Assembly (NCBI GenBank): GCA_903813345.2
Contig: CAIIXF020000001.1
Coordinates: 46,515,885 to 46,579,884 of the forward strand
Reading direction: 5' to 3'
From: Owenia fusiformis
Lineage: Eukaryota; Annelida; Polychaeta; Sabellida; Oweniidae
DNA length: 64,000 bases
The position numbers were made by a program, and so were the translations under genes. The notes below the pieces were generated by a model. The model was not told where the DNA came from, searched no databases, and was given only the letters and a program-made list of their open reading frames with translations. Below, in pieces: positions 22,498 to 33,436 of the stretch. Position 1 is the first letter of the stretch; each line of letters begins with the position of its first letter.

Positions 22498-23768
22498 TGG
22501 AAAAGTATAATGAAGAAATTCGCTTCCTACCTAAGTTCCAGTATAAACGAAAATCAGTTGGCTTGGAAAATGGAGAAATGCAATAAAGACCATGAAATAA
22601 AGCAACATTTCAAAAAATTCATGTTAACAGTTTTTGTCATGAATTACAGCTGATTCCTAAATGCTTTGAAAGCTCTGATTCAGACATTGAAATCAGTGTT
22701 TTACTTCACAGTGTCAGATGTGGTATTCAGTGCTCAACCGGGAACACCACTTGCAACTAATTAAGATTGTATTGTATCGCATTGTATTGTTATTATAGAT
22801 AAATCATAAAAATCTCAGTCTGATTTATTTTATTTCTTATATTGAAAATATAATTACATGGGATGCAATGTAATGATAGCTTTTCCCAAACTTTTCCCAA
22901 ACTGTTTGGATTTATCATGTAATAAAATTTTGGCAAAAACATGTTATTCTGTTAATAATTTCAGATGTGAAGATTATGAAAATCTAAATATTATAAAAAT
23001 ATTATTCAACTTTTACTCAATTAACCTTTCTATGACATACTTAATGGAAGATTATCCAATTAATTTGTTTACTCAGAACATGCTTAGTAATATGACCTAG
23101 TTAATAATTTAGCATGCATCAAATTGGCTATGTTTAGGAGCTCACAATTCAAGGTAAAAACATAACATACAGCATATTCTCTCTAATAAACGCACATATC
23201 TACTATATTTGATCGATTTAAGGTATAGAACAGAGTATAGAAGTAAATTTTCACCTATTATCGCCCACCATCATAATTTTTTAGAATTCCCGGGGATTTA
23301 GCTGCTTGAAACCTCTCCCCCATGGGAATTTGCTAAGCGCACTGTGCGTTTAATAGAGATAATACGGTAATTGGAGTAAACCATGCCCCAAATAGTCCAG
23401 GAGTAAACAAATGAAACAGAACAGATTATCCTTATGTTTCGGCTTGAAATTCTATATCTCTGCTCATATGAGTATACTGGAAGATAGAATATCTATCAGC
23501 TATTTCAATGTTAGAGCTTAGAAATTCCATCCGAAAAGGTTTTCAAAAGTTAATTACTTTAAACTCATCTCTAGTCTTTGATATCCTTTGAGAGGGGAAT
23601 CCATTTAGGCCTATTCTATTTTCAAGATGACATCTGAATCCAAATTATTCACTGGAAATCAAATTAGTTTCAACTTTTGAAATGTGTGTTCTAACAATGG
23701 TCATTGTCTATCAAAAAATAAAAGTGTTACCAACAATTGCCTGGTAAATTTTGATTTAACCCTTTACT

Positions 23769-23972
23769 TTGTGCCATTGTGGTGTACCAATGATAACCAT
23801 GCATTTTCTTTTAAAATGTCCACTGGTACAGAATGAAAGAAATAACCTCATCGCAGGTCTTCGTACTTACAATTTATGTGACTTGTTTAATAATTACAAC
23901 TTGAATGACAAATTACAATTTTTACTGTTTGGAAACACTAACCTGGATGCAACTATGAATGAAGAGCTTTAA
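23769..23972 (+). pseudogene. Relic of a retroelement C-terminal zinc-knuckle
   Basis: The frame encodes C-x-C-G, then a Thr-x-His-Phe-Leu, then C-P-L and an Asn-Glu-Arg. This C-x-C-G-x(n)-H-F-L-x(2)-C-P-x(n)-R order is typical of the short Cys/His segment after the reverse transcriptase of many non-LTR retroelements. Only 67 codons remain, nothing recognisable lies upstream in frame, and there is no ATG at the start. It is most likely a truncated LINE end. Confidence 0.45.
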
Positions 23973-24574
23973 TTCATATTGTTAGCTATTATATACATAC
24001 AAGTCTTGTTTTATTATCTATCTAGTAGTAATTTGACAAGTCCTTTTTTCTGCAATGACCGACTTATTTTTCAAGTTCCGTTAACATCCCGGCCCATGGG
24101 ATAACCTTCAGGTATTTTGAAATAACCTAAACAAATTTTTCCTATTTCATTATCTAATATCTACATGCATATATAATATATATATTAAATTGCCGCTAAT
24201 GTTGAAAAACCTTGGCAATTAGTAATTGTAATTGAATGTAAATGCTTATATTAGAAATAAATTGATAACATGAAAACCTTCAACAAAAAAAACAACAAAA
24301 AACCTTTACTGAAAGCAGGTGAGTGCACTCTGATCTGGTCAAAACTACAAATCCATCTAAAATCATGACATCTTGTATCTCCGTCTTCAGCCTTTTGTTG
24401 TTTACATTTAATTAATAAGGTCTCTCTTGGATTGAGCCTTTGGACATCATAGAACTCAAAACCCACAACCATCCATTACGATACAATAACTTCCCTAGAA
24501 ATACAATAGTTAAAAATACTATTAAAATAAGATAATTCTTTTAAAATATTAATAAAAGCGGTACTGTGAGTAAG

Positions 24575-26520
24575 ATTGTTGGCAATTCTGAGAGAAGTGT
24601 AAAACAGATTGCACAATCCAGATTGCAGATTGCACACATTGCAACAATCTGCACATTGCAACATTGCTAACATTGTTAAGATTGTTGTCCATTCTGAGAG
24701 AAGTATAAGACAGATTGCACAATCCAGATTGCAGTTTGCACACATTGCAACAATCTGCACATTGCAAGATTGCTAACATTGTTAAGATTGTTGACCATCC
24801 TGAGGGAAGAAGTATAAAACAGATTGTACAATCCAGATTGCAGTTTGCACACATTGCAACAATTTGCACATTGCAACATTGCTAACATTGTTAAGATTGT
24901 TGACCATTCTGAGGGGAGAAGTATAAAACAGATTGTACAATCTAGATTGCAGTTTGCACACATTGCAACAATCTGCACATTGCAACATTGCTTAGATTGT
25001 TAAGATTGTTTATTGAGATTGTTGGCCATTCTTAATAGTATAAAACAGATTGTACAATCCAGATTGCAGTTTGCACACATTGCAACAATGTGCACATTGC
25101 AACATTGCTAACATTGTTAAGATTGTTGGCCATTCTGAAAGGAAAAGTATAAAACAGATTGCACAATCCAGATTGCAGTTTGCACACACTGCAACAATCT
25201 GCACATTGCAACATTGCTAACATTGTTAAGATTGTTGGCCATTCTTAAAGGAGAAGTATAAAACAGATTGTACAATCCAGATTGCAGTTTGCACACATTG
25301 CAACAATCTGTACATTGCAACATTGCTAACATTGTTAAGATTGTTGACCATTCTGAGGAGAGTAGTATAAAACAGATTGTACAATCCAGATTGCAGTTTG
25401 CACACATTGCAACAATCTGTACATTGCAACATTGCTAACATTGTTAAGATTGTTGGCCATTCTAAGAGAAGTATAAAACAGATTGTACAATCCAGATTGC
25501 AGTTTGCACATATTGCAACAATCTGTACATTGCAACATTGCTAAGATTGTTAAGATTGTTGGCCATTTTGAGACGAGAAGAATAAAACAGATTGCACAAT
25601 CCAGATTGCAGATTGCACACATTGCAACAATCTGCACATTGCAACATTGCTAACATTGTTAAGATTGTTGACCATTCTGAGGGGAGAAGTACAAAACAGA
25701 TTGTACAATCCAGATTGCAGATTGCACACATTGCAACAATCTGCACATTGCAACATTGCTAACATTGTTAAGGTTGTTGGTCATTCTGAGGGGAGAAGTA
25801 CAAAACAGATTGTACAATCCAGATTGCAGATTGCACACATTGCAACAATCTGCACATTGCAACATTGCTAACATTGTTAAGATTGTTGGTCATTCTGAGG
25901 GGAGAAGTATAAAACAGATTGCACAATCTAGATTGCAGATTGCACACTTTGCAACAATCTGCACATTGCAACATTGCTAACATTGTTAAGATTGTTGGTC
26001 ATTCTGAGGGGAGAAGTATAAAACAGATTGCACAATCTAGATTGCAGATTGCACACTTTGCAGCAATCTGCACATTGCAACATTGCTAAGATTGTGAAGA
26101 TTGTTGGCCATTCTGAGAGAAGCATAAAACGGATTGTACAATCCAGATTGCAGTTTGCACACATTGCAACAATGTGCACATTGCAACATTGCTAACATTG
26201 TTAAGATTGTTGGTCATTCTGAAAGGAGAAGTATGAAACAGATTGCACAATCCAGATTGCAGTTTGCGCACATTGCAACAATCTGCACATTGCAACATTG
26301 CTAACATTGTTAAGATTGTTGGTCATTCTGAGAGAAGTATAAAACAGATTGTACAATCCAGATTGCAGATTGCACACATTGCAACAATCTGCACATTGCA
26401 ACATTGCTAACATTGTTAAGAGTTTTGGCCATTCTGAGAGAAGTATAAAACAGATTGTACAATCCAGATTGCAGATTGCACACATTGTAACAATCTGCAC
26501 ATTGTAACATTGAGAGAAAA
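24575..26520. repeat. 109-bp satellite array, about 18 copies
   Basis: Each unit of about 105-110 bp holds, in order: ATTGTTAAGATTGTTGGCCA, TTCTGAGGGGAGAAGTATAA (spacer of variable length), ACAGATTGTACAATCCAGAT, TGCAGTTTGCACACATTGCA and ACAATCTGCACATTGCAACA. About 18 units follow head to tail with few substitutions. Units differ mainly by small length changes in the GAGGGGAGAAG segment. Many minus-strand frames of 60-106 codons spanning it are periodicity artefacts. Within a unit ATTGCA and its complement TGCAAT recur, so the repeat itself is built from smaller inverted pieces. Confidence 0.95.
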
Positions 26521-26649
26521 GTATAGAACAGATTGCAATTCAGATTGCAGATTGTCAACAATCTTACAAAAAAATGCAATGTGTAAGTGATTTAACATAG
26601 GAGTCAATGGAGAAACAGATTGTTTTCAGGTTGCTGGAGGTACCCTATT

Positions 26650-29600
26650 GGCCATAGCTAGACAAGTTCTGCCAGAAAACTGAATTTTAAAATGGCCGTC
26701 GGTGTTAGTACAACGTGTGTGCCATTTCACGTTGTTCCTTAACCTGGAAATGTAGGTGGAGCAGTTTTGTTGAAAGTTTATATGTGAATGTTTCAGAGCA
26801 TATTACACTCAGACCAATTTGGCTGATAGGCAGATACTCGGCCATGGCTGTTCCCTAGGACTTGCTACTCCATGACGTTGCTGTTATCTAATTTCATAAG
26901 TTTCTCAGTTGAAATACTAGAATCTGATTGATCAATAAGCGGTGAAAAAATACCCATGGTATTGCAAGATAATGATTTTAGAACAGAACTAGAAAAAGAA
27001 CTTAAACTATGCATGAATTCCGTGATCATAAACTACCGCGAAATAATGAGTAGTAAATAAAATGTAGAAACCTATTACTAAATGATAGAATTAATGAAAC
27101 AGATAAGTATGAAACTAATATTGAATTAACTTAGATTCAATAAACGCATATATAATGATTTGCTAGAGGCCAAGAGGTGCGAAAACATAAGTCTTTGAGT
27201 AATATGTGAACGTCTGATCCGTTTTCTAGAGCCTGTAAATTTGATTTGCTTCAACGAAATGAATTTGAATTTATTGAAATAGTCAGTTGACGTTTATATC
27301 CATGTATTCATTCAGCAGATTTTTTACTATTCAAGACGCGTCGGATTTGATTGACATCGAAGGTCTGCGCTCAACCATGTTATGCTGTCCATGTAGAACA
27401 AACCTATTTCCCCTAGTACTACAAATTATGAAATCAAGTAGCTAGCAATCTGTTTTTCAACAATTCTAAAATTTGATTGCAAATGACAAAAAATGATTTG
27501 AAGAATTAAAATCTTTTTTTTCAAAAATGGTATATACTGTTTCATCGCTTTATATAAATTATGTACATGTACTAATAACCAATGTATGTTTTTGAAAAAC
27601 TAACAATGAACGTAGTCATATTGGGCTATAATAAAAAATTAATTGACAAGAATCAAAAACACAATAATCCCGCTATTATGTTACCATATAACGGATAAGA
27701 ATTTAATGACCCCTTTATCATATGCGGCAATCTTATTACACAGCTTTATTAGCTTATCCTCAAACAGGCTAGTTAGATCCACATATAAAACGTGGACATT
27801 TATCATCGAAGAATTGGATCTGTTACGCGAGAACAAATATTTTTTCTTCCAGTCTGATGAATTGTGAGTCAAAATACGACATGCCCAGTCGTTTACACTA
27901 ATGTCGTTAGATCAATTAAGCATACAGTTTTAACACACTATGGCCCCTTATTTTCAAAAATAATTTGAGATCGCCAAATATTTCTTCCGTATCTACGATG
28001 AGATGTACCTAAAAGGTGGAACATTTTGAGGTACGAACCATTTCTGAGTACAATTATCTGAAAACCAAATGAAGTTACCTTTGCTTCATTTGGCGTAAAT
28101 ATGATAAAAAGTAATTGTACATACCTGTATGGTATTCTAAACGCAAAAATCTACAGGTCCTCGCTCAGTGAGTCAACTCAATGTGGGTGCGCAAGTCCTC
28201 GTTGCACAAGTCCGCTTTTAAAGTTCTGCTTTTCTAGCGTTCTTGATCAAGTTCTTGAAGTCTTCCAAATATATCTGCTTTATGTTGTGCAAATGAAAAA
28301 GGACAGGCACACCAAACACCCGTCTTATATAAACTCAAAAACTTGAATATAATTGTAATTATAGAATTTTATGACGATTGCTAGTAGATAGCTAGATATG
28401 TTTGCGATGAAGTTTTACGTAGGCCGAAGCGCAATAATATATAATATATCATTACGATACACCAGAGAGGTGATCGATAAAATGATTTTCGGGAAAGATG
28501 AGATGCACTTGGTGCTTTCTGATACCTACAGCCTGCAGGTGAATCTTTGTTGTGCACGATATCAATGGGGATGTGAAATATCATCTTCGTGATTAAATCT
28601 ACATTTCTTTTTCTCTATACGGTTATTTTTCATTATATTAAGTAATGTGCCTTTTAAACACATATTTTGAGGGCATTTATCCGTTTTGTTTGCACTCTGG
28701 TTGTGGCTTGCTCTATTGATTTATTACTCTATTGCATGCCTTTTAATCATTCTTAATGATGTCGCTCAACTTAACCACCATCGTGATTGCTTTTCATGAG
28801 TTTGCTTTGTGTGCGCTCATTATGAATCGCGTTATCGAAAATGGTGCAATCGGGGAACAAATGTTGAAAGCAAATGAACTAAAAAAACTGACGACAATCA
28901 ACATATTTCAAAGCGCTGATAACTTTGAACTTTGGCCAAAACAGTAATTGTTGTCCGCCCTAGTACGAACAAGACGGATGATACCACGTAAGATATTTAT
29001 TGAATGCATGCGAAGAAAATACAGCTTGTTTCTTAAGAGAAAGTTGTAAATGTTGTAAAAATAATCAAATTGACAGTTTCCAATATCCTTGACGCACCTC
29101 TTAATAATTAGGTTTAATCGTTCGCAAAGAACAATCAAAGCTCTGTGACATGTAATTTGATTTATAGCTCTCCTACAATCTTTGTGGCTTTTGAGGAGAT
29201 TTTATGTTGTTATACAGAGGTATTTAATAGGAACCCGAGGATAGGAATAAGAATCGATTTGTCTACTCAGCAATAGAAGTGACGTCTTGTACAGTCGCCA
29301 AAAAGTGGACAGAGTGTAACTCAGTTTTCTTTATGAGCCAATTATTCTAGAGGTCCATGGTTATATTAACACGTCATGTACATTTTATTATATCCGTAGT
29401 CATATTGAGCAAAAATTTGTATTTACATATTACCTAATGTAGGAATGTGTATTTAATATTTTAATTAGAAATACTACTAAGATGCAAACTTTTTGCAAGG
29501 GTCAAATTTCAGTCTGAGAGTCAACACAGTATTTCATATGACTACAGTGCATTATGTAACCAATCACTGCACTGAAGGATCTAACCCCCCATCCAAACAT

Positions 29601-29890
29601 AACATTTTTATCATACTTGTTAACCAACTTCACATTGTAATTATGAGGGTTTTATTTACATGACGTTATGGGTGGCCCCCAAAATAAGGGAGGGTCCCAA
29701 AAAGAAGAAAATAGGGCCCTGATCTTGAAAAATAATACCGAAATTTTTTTAAATCATTGCTATTAAGGAACACAACTCGGAAAATTTAGTCCCTACGGGC
29801 ATGTACATGTCAACTTTTCCGCCGCTTTCATTTTTAATTAGACTATAATTATAAAATGTAAAAGAATAAATAAACCATATTTAGTATTTT
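26650..29890. other. Gene-free stretch
   Basis: I see no supported gene or well-defined repeat. Open frames of 63-81 codons at 27.6-29.1 kb have no recognisable domain, and several overlap each other on opposite strands, which is typical of chance frames. Around 29.65-29.72 kb a short G/C-run segment resembles the repeat family at 14.7 and 41.3 kb. Confidence 0.4.
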
Positions 29891-29900
29891 TACCCGAGCT

Positions 29901-30088
29901 CAAGGAGGATTGGAAGCCAGGGTTCCAACTCGATATTCTTTAATCTCCACGCATGCGTCATTTGCTATTCGTGTCTGTATAATTTGTACGACTGCATGGA
30001 GAATGACCCGATACTCTCCAACAAAGCTATCGCTAGGTGATTGTTTTGCAGAATATCGGTGTTGCATTCTGGGAGCCAATCCTCCTTG
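29901..30088. mobile_element. 188-bp hAT-like MITE with 8-bp target duplication
   Basis: The termini CAAGGAGGATTGG / CCAATCCTCCTTG are perfect inverted repeats, and CCCGAGCT occurs directly before (29893-29900) and directly after (30089-30096). An 8-bp duplication and CA...TG ends are hallmarks of hAT transposons. A solo terminus of the same family lies at 8262. Open frames crossing the element on both strands are chance. Confidence 0.88.
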
Positions 30089-31370
30089 CCCGAGCTTGAG
30101 AAAGCTGTTAAATGCGTTGTCGTAATTTACGGCGGCCATAGTTGGATGTTGGCTATAGCGAATTATATTGTAGCAGAGCACTGTTCTTACACAGAAACCT
30201 ATTGCTTTATGGTAAACTTTGATTTTGTTTTTTTGTTTTTTAACTTTAGTTAAAAATGAATTAATTGCTATTTTCCGCAGAGTACGCGCTTCTAACATAG
30301 AGCATATGAAAGGGAGGAGTGGCTTGTTTCCCGCGGAGGGAGTATACTAAATTTTGCAGTCAGTTCTACACCCGGTTTTGCACAAAAACGTAGAGGATGA
30401 GAAGAAGTCACAGTGACATTGTCTGTTGTACAGTACTCGAATCTCTAGCCAATTACTAATTAGGCTACTTGCACATTCGTGGCCGAAGAAGATAAACCCC
30501 TCCCTCTTAAACTCTGAAGATAATATTAGGGGGTGAAGGGGGGATGTGTATGTTTGGAATTTTTATCAGTCATCGTCATGTAATTTTCAGGATTCAAACA
30601 TGACTGCAGCATACATGTACTTATAAGAAACAAAAAGACCTCGTTCTGCCAACTAACCCAGACAATCGGCGGTTCCAATATATTAGAAGTTACATTCTGA
30701 GTTCTAGAATGCATTGAGGTAGGTTTCTTAAGTGGAAGGGGCGTAGATAAATTTGGAGTAGCCAAATACAGATACCCTATCCCGGGTATCCAATAATGAA
30801 TGTTCTACGTGTATCAATTTATTGCTGTTTTATTTGTCTAAAATCTTGTCTTATGTTGTTGTTATGGGAAGTGCGCATGCGTCATTAATGGCGGATGTTT
30901 TCTTCTCTTACGAAAATTAAATCATAATTACAACGATTACCTGCGCAATTCTAATTTATTCTCGATAAAACCTCCAGATTTTAATAACTTACATACTTAC
31001 TTCTAATAATCAACGACATTTAAATTATAGCAGGACCCCCTTTTGGGGATAAATCAGTTTTAATTTTCGTATTTTTCAAACTTCGGTTTTCGCGGTATTT
31101 TTCATATTTTTGCGCGAATTTTCTTATTTTCAGCTTACGGGTTTTACCTACCTCTTCGTCATGGGTTTCCAAGGATATGGATTGCTCCTTCTCTGCTTTG
31201 TTTTCGCAGTCCAGTCATTTTTCTGTGATCATGGAAACCACTTACCTTCAACAGAGTCATACACACAGTTGATGCAACTGCGACGTTTCCATAAGATTGT
31301 TGGCTCTCGTGGAATCCTTCACAAGAAATCTTCCACACCACTGCTCTTCCTATGTCTTATTCTTAGTGGT

Positions 31371-31394
31371 GACATCCACCCAAACCCAGGTCCT
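31371..31394 (+). other. 2A-like ribosome-skipping motif in the LINE leader
   Basis: The eight codons read DIHPNPGP. The canonical 2A consensus is D-(V/I)-E-x-N-P-G-P, so this copy keeps Asp, Ile and the terminal NPGP but has His for Glu. It follows a leucine-rich hydrophobic stretch, as 2A and 2A-like signals usually do. 2A-like sequences at the N-terminus of APE-type LINE proteins are known from several invertebrates. Skipping would separate a leader of about 77 residues, which also resembles a signal peptide, from the PHD-endonuclease-RT body. Activity with His is uncertain. Confidence 0.75.
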
Positions 31395-32136
31395 GTTAAA
31401 TTTCCCTGCGGTATGTGCCACAAAGCAGTTGCCAAGAATCATCGCGCCCTTGAATGCGATGAATGCGGTACATGGGTACACATCAAATGTGGCAATGTTT
31501 CCCCTGCTGAGTACAATGTTTTTCTTGAAGCGGGCAGTTTCACTTGGATCTGTCCTGGATGTGCTCTACCTAATTTTTCCAACAGCTTCTTCAATGACTC
31601 CACTCTTTCTCATTCCTCGGTAACAAACTCCTTCAGCGCTCTCTCTGATCTTGACAATCTGTCATCATCATCTGATTCTACCGAATCAGAACCACCGAGG
31701 CCGACTGCACGAAAGAGGCGAAACCAGGTTCGCCTCATGTCTATCAACTTCCGCAGTCTAATTAGTCATGAGAAGCAACTACACCTTCAACAACTAATTG
31801 AAACTCACAAGCCAGATGTCATCATAGGCTGTGAGACTCACCTGGACAACACCATCGACAGCAAATGGATATTCGGTCAAGACTACCTTAGCCCACCTCC
31901 ATACAGGAAAGACCGAAAGAAAGGTGCTGGCGGTGTCCTAATCGCAGTCAAAAGTGACTTCATATCAGTCGAATATGAAGCGACAGCTGATTGCGAAATC
32001 ATATGGTCCAAAGCATCTCTATCAAATGGGGACATACTGTTTGGATCCTTCTATCGTCAACCAAACAACGATACTGGTGCTTTGGACTCGCTCCAAACAT
32101 CCCTCGATAAACTTTATGCTAATGGTAATACACATA

Positions 32137-33436
32137 CAGCGGTGGCGGTAGGCATATATTTTTGTGAGTCATCATGACTCAGGTAGTTTCAAAAAAGTGA
32201 GTCACAAGAAAAAAAGTTGAGTCAAAGCTATAAAAGTGTTTTTCTTGAGTAAAAATGCATACAAAATGTAGAAACCACATACAAAATCTATTTTTTGATT
32301 TTGTGCATACCTTTTATTGTACTCTTATAGCACATTAACAACTAACAATTAATTAATTAGGCAATTGCAAGAAAAATGTCACTATTAATCATCTGATTAT
32401 CTGGTCCAGCGAGTCATGGGTGTGAAACTGTGAATGGAGTGGGAGAGGAGTTTCTCCCTGTGTGGAGTTACACAAATTGGGGTCAAAGCGTTTCATGTTG
32501 AAATTCAACATTTTTGCAATCATTCCAAAGTCTAAAACGGCAATATAAGTCCGACCACAATACTGGGCATCATTTAAATTGAATACGGTAGAATCATGTA
32601 ATTATAGCTGATCAAATGAAACCGAAAGTAGATTTGTTTTCATACCTAATTTATCATCATTACCCCCCTTAATGTGCGATCGACTGGATTTTCATGTGCC
32701 CATTATCTATCTTCATAGGATCAGCTTCAGATCTAGTGAATCGAAGATCTTAACTTGAGGGAGTTAATTGAAAATACTTGGTGAAAACTTACGATAGATC
32801 GGTCACTGTGAGCACCATTGATAAACCTACTGCGCATTACATCTGCGCATGCTGATGAGGGGGACGGCTCAAGGAAACTTGCTAACTTAGCGAAGGAATT
32901 TTGCGAACTTGCGAAGGAAACTAAAGGTTCGTAAATCTAGCGTGTGAACATTCAAGGGAAGATTTTATGCGGTAATTTAGATAAATATACGATCACTAAA
33001 ATCCTTAGAAGGGAGTATGAAATTAATAAATTATTGTTCAATGTTATGTTCGTTTTATTGCATTTTTGATACGCCCCCTAGCAACGTGCTTCACGAGATA
33101 AACAAATCGAGGGATCGATCAATGTTTTCAAGTTTATCATTGAATCTGAATCACAGGGCTTTAAAAATTATATGAAATACCGAAATGAGAAAATGATCGG
33201 TAGGAAGGAGGCTCGATTGCGCTGAACGAAATGTTAGATATCCGGAATTAGCAAAATTATAAATTTGATCAATCACGTATTTTCACGTATAGGGATCAAT
33301 TTAACCAAGTACCAAGCGGGGATTTTGCATGTGAAACAAACGTGCGTCAGAAAGACTCGGTAGACAATGAATATTTGCGTCAGAGTTGCAAAAATGTGAG
33401 TAAAAAACGTAAAAAATTGCGTTAACGCCACCTCTG
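32137..33436. mobile_element. 1,300-bp DNA transposon inserted in the LINE endonuclease
   Basis: The termini are inverted: CAGCGGTGGCG on the left against CAGAGGTGGCG on the right (reverse complement). ACATA stands on both sides (32132-32136 and 33437-33441), a 5-bp target duplication. Insert plus duplication is 1,305 bp, a multiple of three, and the LINE reading frame is continuous across the site when it is set aside. The interior is non-coding; GAGTCA / TGACTC phrases recur near the left end. The CAG-GGTGG terminus suits hAT-type elements, some of which make 5-bp duplications, but the assignment is tentative. Confidence 0.88.

Noticed and set aside
24476-26607. Many minus- and plus-strand frames of 63-106 codons with Cys-rich repeats
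   Set aside because: All derive from the 109-bp satellite; they overlap in several frames and end at unit-length changes.
29900-30298. Minus-strand frame of 132 codons
   Set aside because: Most of it runs through the 188-bp palindromic MITE, both strands are open there, and no domain or usable splice structure is present.
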